From contig NZ_JAMSLR010000003.1 in NCBI RefSeq assembly GCF_023806485.1, forward strand, positions 341,889 to 405,888: a stretch of 64,000 bases of DNA, read 5' to 3'. The DNA comes from Thermalbibacter longus. GTDB lineage: Bacteria; Chloroflexota; Chloroflexia; Thermomicrobiales; Thermomicrobiaceae. Both the position numbers and the translations under genes were made by a program. Positions 61,007 to 64,000 of the stretch are shown one piece after another (position 1 is the stretch's first letter; each line of letters starts with the position of its first letter). The notes below the pieces were generated by a model that saw only the letters and a list, made by a program, of their open reading frames with translations, was not told the origin of the DNA and searched no databases.

Positions 61007-61510
61007 GTGCGACACCCTCGCGGAACACCTGAGCCTACCTTTGATCAATTAGTTAAGTATGAAGAAAGTGTATTCTCATTCCTCCGATCCCCCATGGGAT
61101 CTGCATGGGTCGGTAGCGGTGACTCGCCAACAGATGCCGACGCGATGGAGTGGCTTATTCAAAGCCTACATCCCCAGGGCCGTGCAATGGCTTCAGAATA
61201 CCTGACGGAGCAGATCTTGCTGTACTACCGTGGCAATCCTCAGGCGCAATATGCTCTAATTTATGAAATATTAGTAGCGAACTTTTCATACACAATATCA
61301 TCATCTCTTCTTGATAGTATGCTTCAAGCATCGTATCAAGATCTAGTGAACTATATGGTACTACTAGCAGGTGGATACCATGCCGAGTACATCGAGTACG
61401 TAACCTGTTCACCTCAGCACTCGTTACACAGATTCCTGGCTCAGTGGATTTCTGAGGACGACTGGGCTGCAGTTTGCAAGGCGTGGCAACAGGCTCTAGC
61501 GACCCCGTAA
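61007..61510 (+). CDS. Continuation of the frameshifted lipoprotein gene, unknown domain
   Basis: The frame, open from 60932 and with a first possible GTG at 61007, gives 167 residues including TFDQLVKYEESVFSFLRSPM and DADAMEWLIQSLHPQGRAM. It is helical and slightly acidic. There is no ribosome binding site before the GTG, and residues upstream of it (GERWWWSHCGSRWPYSQTLY) look coding. Codon use is AT-richer than elsewhere, as in the preceding frame. Most likely it is the second half of one lipoprotein; a separate cytoplasmic protein is less likely. Confidence 0.5.
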   Translation: MRHPRGTPEPTFDQLVKYEESVFSFLRSPMGSAWVGSGDSPTDADAMEWLIQSLHPQGRAMASEYLTEQILLYYRGNPQAQYALIYEILVANFSYTISSSLLDSMLQASYQDLVNYMVLLAGGYHAEYIEYVTCSPQHSLHRFLAQWISEDDWAAVCKAWQQALATP

Positions 61511-61595
61511 CCCTTAGTTCTTTGTGGCTTGTCCGCACTTAATCAAACAGCCCGGCCCCGCCCTTGTATGCCTGTTCGCCTCTTTCGGGTTCACT

Positions 61596-62768
61596 TCACC
61601 GGGCCCGGGCGGTGGCGAGGCGACGCAGCCGGATGATCGACTCCTCGAGCACGTCGAGCGTGCGGTCGATCTCGTCCTCAGTATTGTCCTTGCCCAGCGT
61701 GAGCCGGATGCTGCCCCGCACCAGATCCGGGTGTAGGCCGATGGACAGCAGCACATGGCTCGGCTCAGTGGAGCCGGTCGTGCAGGCCGAGCCGCTCGAG
61801 GCTGCAATCCCGTGCATATCCAGGTTGAGCAGCACTGTCTCGCCGTCGATACCTTCGAAGGAGACGTTGACGTTGTTCGGGAGCCGGCGCTCGCGGTCGC
61901 CGTTCAGCCGTGTGCCGGGGATCCGGCTGAGCAGCCCGTCGATCAGCCGGTCGCGCAGCCGCTGGACATGGGCGTTGCGCTCTTCGAGCTCGGCATAGGC
62001 GAGCTCCAGCGCGGTCGCCATGCCGACGATACCGGCTACGTTCTCGGTGCCGGCGCGCCGATTGCTCTCCTGGGCCCCGCCCTGCTGCTGCCAAAGGATC
62101 GGCGTTTCGCGACGCACGTAGAGCAGCCCCACGCCCTTCGGGGCGTAGAACTTGTGGGCCGAGAGCGAGAGCAGGTCGACGTTCAGCTCTGTAACATCGA
62201 GCGAGAGAGCACCGGCGGCCTGCACCGCATCGGTGTGAAATGTAATCCCACGCTCGCGGGCCAGCCGGCCGATCTCGGCGATCGGCTGGATCGTGCCGAT
62301 CTCGTTGTTCGCGTACATCACGGAGATCAGGATCGTGTCGGGCCGGATGGCGGCCTCGATCTCCTCGACGCGCACGATGCCGTCACTGCCGGGTCGCACG
62401 TAGGTGACCTCGAAGCCGAACTTCTCCAGGTAGTGGGCGCTATGGAGGACGGCATGGTGCTCGAAGGCGGTAGTGATGATGTGATTGCCGCGACCGTGCA
62501 GCCGGTGCCACCAGGCGACCCCCTTGAGGGCGAGGTTGTCGCTCTCGGTGCCGCCGCTGGTAAAGACGATCTCGCGGGCCTGGCAGTTGAGCAGGCGCGC
62601 GATGCGTGCTCGCGCCTGGTCCAGCGCGGCGCGCGCCTCGCGGCCGGCGGCGTAGATACTCGAAGGGTTCCCGTACTTCTGGCTGAAGTACGGGAGCATC
62701 GCCTCGAGCACTCGCGGGTCGACCGGTGTCGTCGCAGCGTGGTCGAGATAGATCTCTGTCCGGTTCAA
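61596..62768 (-). CDS. iscS: Cysteine desulfurase (IscS/NifS)
   Basis: This 390-residue PLP enzyme takes sulfur from cysteine for iron-sulfur clusters and tRNA thiolation. YLDHAATTPVDPRV opens it; TAFEHHAVL holds His104, SLSAHKFYAPKG the PLP lysine K206, and SSGSACTTGS the persulfide cysteine. The start is TTG 62768, seven bases after GGAGG. It lies 71 bp after an Rrf2-type regulator, the usual isc/suf arrangement, but iscU is not adjacent. Confidence 0.93.
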   Translation of the reverse strand: MNRTEIYLDHAATTPVDPRVLEAMLPYFSQKYGNPSSIYAAGREARAALDQARARIARLLNCQAREIVFTSGGTESDNLALKGVAWWHRLHGRGNHIITTAFEHHAVLHSAHYLEKFGFEVTYVRPGSDGIVRVEEIEAAIRPDTILISVMYANNEIGTIQPIAEIGRLARERGITFHTDAVQAAGALSLDVTELNVDLLSLSAHKFYAPKGVGLLYVRRETPILWQQQGGAQESNRRAGTENVAGIVGMATALELAYAELEERNAHVQRLRDRLIDGLLSRIPGTRLNGDRERRLPNNVNVSFEGIDGETVLLNLDMHGIAASSGSACTTGSTEPSHVLLSIGLHPDLVRGSIRLTLGKDNTEDEIDRTLDVLEESIIRLRRLATARAR

Positions 62769-62839
62769 TGGCAAACCTCCGGCGCGTTCGCAGTCACGCG
62801 CCCTGATCAATCGGCACAGGCGTGCGCCTGGCTGCTGCT

Positions 62840-63280
62840 TCAAACCGCTTGTTCGGCGCGTGGGCGCTTGGCCTCACGCAGCAGGTCCGCGAGCGTGGTC
62901 GAGTCCAGCACCTCGATGATGCTGTCACGGACTCGGAGCCAGACGATGCGCGTGGCGCAGCCGTCGATCATCGGGCAAGTATCTTCATCGCTCTCCTCGC
63001 TGACACAGCTCATCGGCGCGACTGGGCCCTCCATGACCCGGTAGATCTCCCCGACCTTGACCTCCTCAGGCGGTCGCGCGAGCTCGTAGCCGCCGTGTGC
63101 CCCGCGCGTGCTGGTGACTAGCCCAGCGCGCCGGAGCGGCAGCATGAGCTGTTCGAGGTAGGCGATCGGCACGGCCGAGTCGGCTGCGATCGTCGCCAGC
63201 GGGATCGGCCCCTGCCCGTACATCTTGGCGAGCGAGACCATCGCCCGCATCCCGTATTCGCCGCGAGTCGAAACCTTCAT
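62840..63280 (-). CDS. Rrf2 family transcriptional regulator (IscR-like)
   Basis: This 146-residue winged-helix regulator has MKVSTRGEYGMRAMVSLA at the start, the DNA-recognition segment YLEQLMLPLRRAGLVTSTRGAHGG, and three cysteines at 92, 102 and 108 (C-x9-C-x5-C), which fit an iron-sulfur ligand set with a longer first spacing than in E. coli IscR. It probably senses cluster status and controls its own operon with iscS. An inverted repeat in its leader is a candidate site. Confidence 0.9.
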   Translation of the reverse strand: MKVSTRGEYGMRAMVSLAKMYGQGPIPLATIAADSAVPIAYLEQLMLPLRRAGLVTSTRGAHGGYELARPPEEVKVGEIYRVMEGPVAPMSCVSEESDEDTCPMIDGCATRIVWLRVRDSIIEVLDSTTLADLLREAKRPRAEQAV

Positions 63281-63422
63281 CGTGCGCGGTCCCTCGCCCC
63301 TGGTTGCAGAACGCTCGTACCTACTATGCTACGTTGGGATCGCGTCGCGGTCAACGATGTGTGCTCGATCGCTATGGACTGGCCGATCAATGCGCTCGTC
63401 ACTTGCAACTCGATCCCAGGTG

Positions 63423-63433
63423 AGAATGATTCT
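63423..63433. promoter_or_regulatory. Inverted repeat AGAAT-G-ATTCT in the rrf2 leader
   Basis: Five-base arms surround one central base, about 10-20 bases after the likely start of transcription of the Rrf2-iscS message. It is a plausible operator for autoregulation or for a metal-responsive regulator. Confidence 0.35.
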
Positions 63434-63450
63434 TGCTTCATCTCGAGTAT

Positions 63451-63479
63451 ACCTTACGCCATAGATCGGGATTCGTCAA
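63451..63479 (-). promoter_or_regulatory. Promoter of the rrf2-iscS operon
   Basis: On the minus strand TTGACG (63479-63474), a 17-base spacer and TAAGGT (63456-63451) are well placed. A TATACT follows directly downstream as an alternative -10. The leader would be about 160 nt. Confidence 0.5.
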
Positions 63480-63586
63480 CTACAGGAGACCCGCGCTGCG
63501 CTCGGCAGCGCGTCGTGTTGAGGGTGGTTCGAGGCGCGTGCGGGGATGTGGGGTACGCTCAGCGCTCGGCGCAGCGACCGCGCTAG

Positions 63587-63615
63587 TTGCGTCGAGGTTA
63601 CGGCTACGCTATACT
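63587..63615 (+). promoter_or_regulatory. Promoter of the tRNA-tuf operon
   Basis: TTGCGT (63587-63592), a 17-base spacer and TATACT (63610-63615) lie about 70 bases before tRNA-Thr. Confidence 0.6.
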
Positions 63616-63685
63616 TCCCCGATGGCGGGCCGAGTGGGGAGCCGCCCTAGGGGCGGTTACCCTCTGGTAGGCATGCTGTCGGCAG

Positions 63686-63758
63686 GCCGGTGTAGCTCAA
63701 TTGGCAGAGCAGCGGTTTTGTAAACCGCCGGTTGTGGGTTCGAGTCCCACCATCGGCT
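63686..63758 (+). tRNA. tRNA-Thr (anticodon UGU)
   Basis: This 73-nt cloverleaf has acceptor arms GCCGGTG/CATCGGC (one G-U pair), anticodon stem GCGGT/ACCGC with loop TTTGTAA (anticodon TGT), and T-loop GGTTCGAGTCC. The CCA end is not encoded. Confidence 0.95.
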
Positions 63759-63765
63759 CGCCTGT

Positions 63766-63850
63766 GGGGAGATGCCCGAGCGGCCAAAGGGGCCTGGCTG
63801 TAAACCAGGTGCGCAATGCTACGGGGGTTCGAATCCCTCTCTCCCCACCA
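63766..63850 (+). tRNA. tRNA-Tyr (anticodon GUA)
   Basis: This 85-nt class II tRNA has acceptor stem GGGGAGA/TCTCCCC, anticodon stem CCTGG/CCAGG with loop CTGTAAA (anticodon GTA), a long variable arm and T-loop GGTTCGAATCC. The CCA end is encoded (63848-63850), unlike in the tRNA-Thr seven bases upstream. Confidence 0.95.
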
Positions 63851-63881
63851 GCACTGCCGGCTGGGCGGTTCGTGGAGCGAT

Positions 63882-63915
63882 GAGCCCACGGTGCTGGCGC
63901 GGTACGCGTGGGCTC
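63882..63915 (+). terminator. Hairpin between tRNA-Tyr and tuf
   Basis: GAGCCCACG (63882-63890) pairs with CGTGGGCTC (63907-63915) around a 16-nt loop, then TTTGACG. It may partly terminate or mark processing between the tRNAs and tuf. Confidence 0.5.
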
Positions 63916-63976
63916 TTTGACGTAGTGCCGTGCCTGCACGGCTGCAGGCACCCAATGCAGCAGGAGGACGAGGGCC

Positions 63977-64000
63977 GTGGGGAAGCAGCGGTTTGAGCGG
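63977..64000 (+). CDS. tuf: Elongation factor Tu (first 8 codons)
   Basis: GTG at 63977 with GGAGG nine bases upstream opens VGKQRFER, ending at the window edge. This matches the N-terminus of bacterial EF-Tu (M-(A/G)-K-x-K/R-F-E-R), and tuf often follows tRNA-Thr and tRNA-Tyr genes. Only eight codons are visible, so the call leans on context. Confidence 0.7.

Larger units (their letters stand above)
63281..63685. other. Intergenic control region between the rrf2-iscS operon and the tRNA-tuf operon
   Basis: This 405-bp gap has no supported gene. It holds the minus-strand promoter of the rrf2 gene, a candidate operator in its leader, and the plus-strand promoter of the tRNA operon. The short frames across it have no start signals or conserved composition. 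Confidence 0.7.

Noticed and set aside
1..64000. CRISPR arrays, insertion sequences, prophage or integrase attachment sites
   Set aside because: No regular spaced repeats, transposase or integrase motifs, or terminal inverted repeats with target duplications were seen on either strand.

Overview
The window is a dense, high-GC bacterial chromosome segment with many GTG starts and no insertion sequence, prophage or CRISPR array. The gene content suggests a thermophilic Chloroflexota of the Thermomicrobia type: an F420-dependent LLM oxidoreductase, a form II CoxL homologue, a complex I operon, an acyl carrier protein/FabDGH cluster, a PimA-like glycosyltransferase beside a CDP-alcohol phosphatidyltransferase, and TATACT/TATAGT -10 boxes. 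The lineage is an inference from content; there is no rRNA here to confirm it.

Layout. 1-5.2 kb (minus): a truncated amidase with its small partner, a LysM lipoprotein, a DUF3006 protein, a ComEC-like metallo-beta-lactamase, a CDP-alcohol phosphatidyltransferase and a GT4 glycosyltransferase. 5.2-10.8 kb: a 57-residue membrane protein, a PRC-barrel protein, an atypical SDR, a class A penicillin-binding protein and a thiosulfate sulfurtransferase. 10.98-21.1 kb: a complex I operon nuoA-B-C-D-H-J-K-L-M-N without nuoE, F, G or I. 21.1-25.1 kb: a head-to-head pair of small unknown genes, a LigD-type polymerase, a structured RNA region followed by a 62-residue gene, and a cystathionine gamma-synthase type enzyme. 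25.3-29.5 kb: an MFS transporter, an F420-dependent oxidoreductase, a GNAT acetyltransferase and a ThiO-like oxidase. 29.6-35.1 kb: a fluoride riboswitch with an overlapping terminator, followed by a triple CPxC/CxxH protein, a HEAT-repeat protein, and MoxR, DUF58 and DUF4129 genes. 35.1-42.1 kb: an FAD oxidoreductase, orphan coxL, priA, and a second copy of the head-to-head pair. 42.3-52.5 kb: def, gmk, an RqcH/NFACT protein, tatC, and the yceD-rpmF-fabH-fabD-fabG-accC-nusB-acpP cluster. 52.6-60.5 kb: an HpcH-type aldolase, ilvE, a peptide ABC binding protein and two ATPases, an M50 protease, scpA and scpB. 60.5-61.5 kb: an AT-richer island with a probably frameshifted lipoprotein. 61.6-64 kb: cysteine desulfurase with an Rrf2 regulator, then tRNA-Thr, tRNA-Tyr and the first codons of tuf.

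The strongest candidates for new biology are: (1) the duplicated two-gene module at 21.14-21.73 and 41.45-42.06 kb, whose two genes point away from each other from overlapping start codons in both copies; (2) the fluoride riboswitch at 29.64 kb, which controls a gene not among the usual fluoride-resistance cargo; and (3) a roughly 250-nt structured RNA at 23.29-23.54 kb with a near-consensus promoter.

Most of the rest is housekeeping organised in tight operons with 1-30 bp overlaps. All assignments come from reading motifs and translations; no database search was run.
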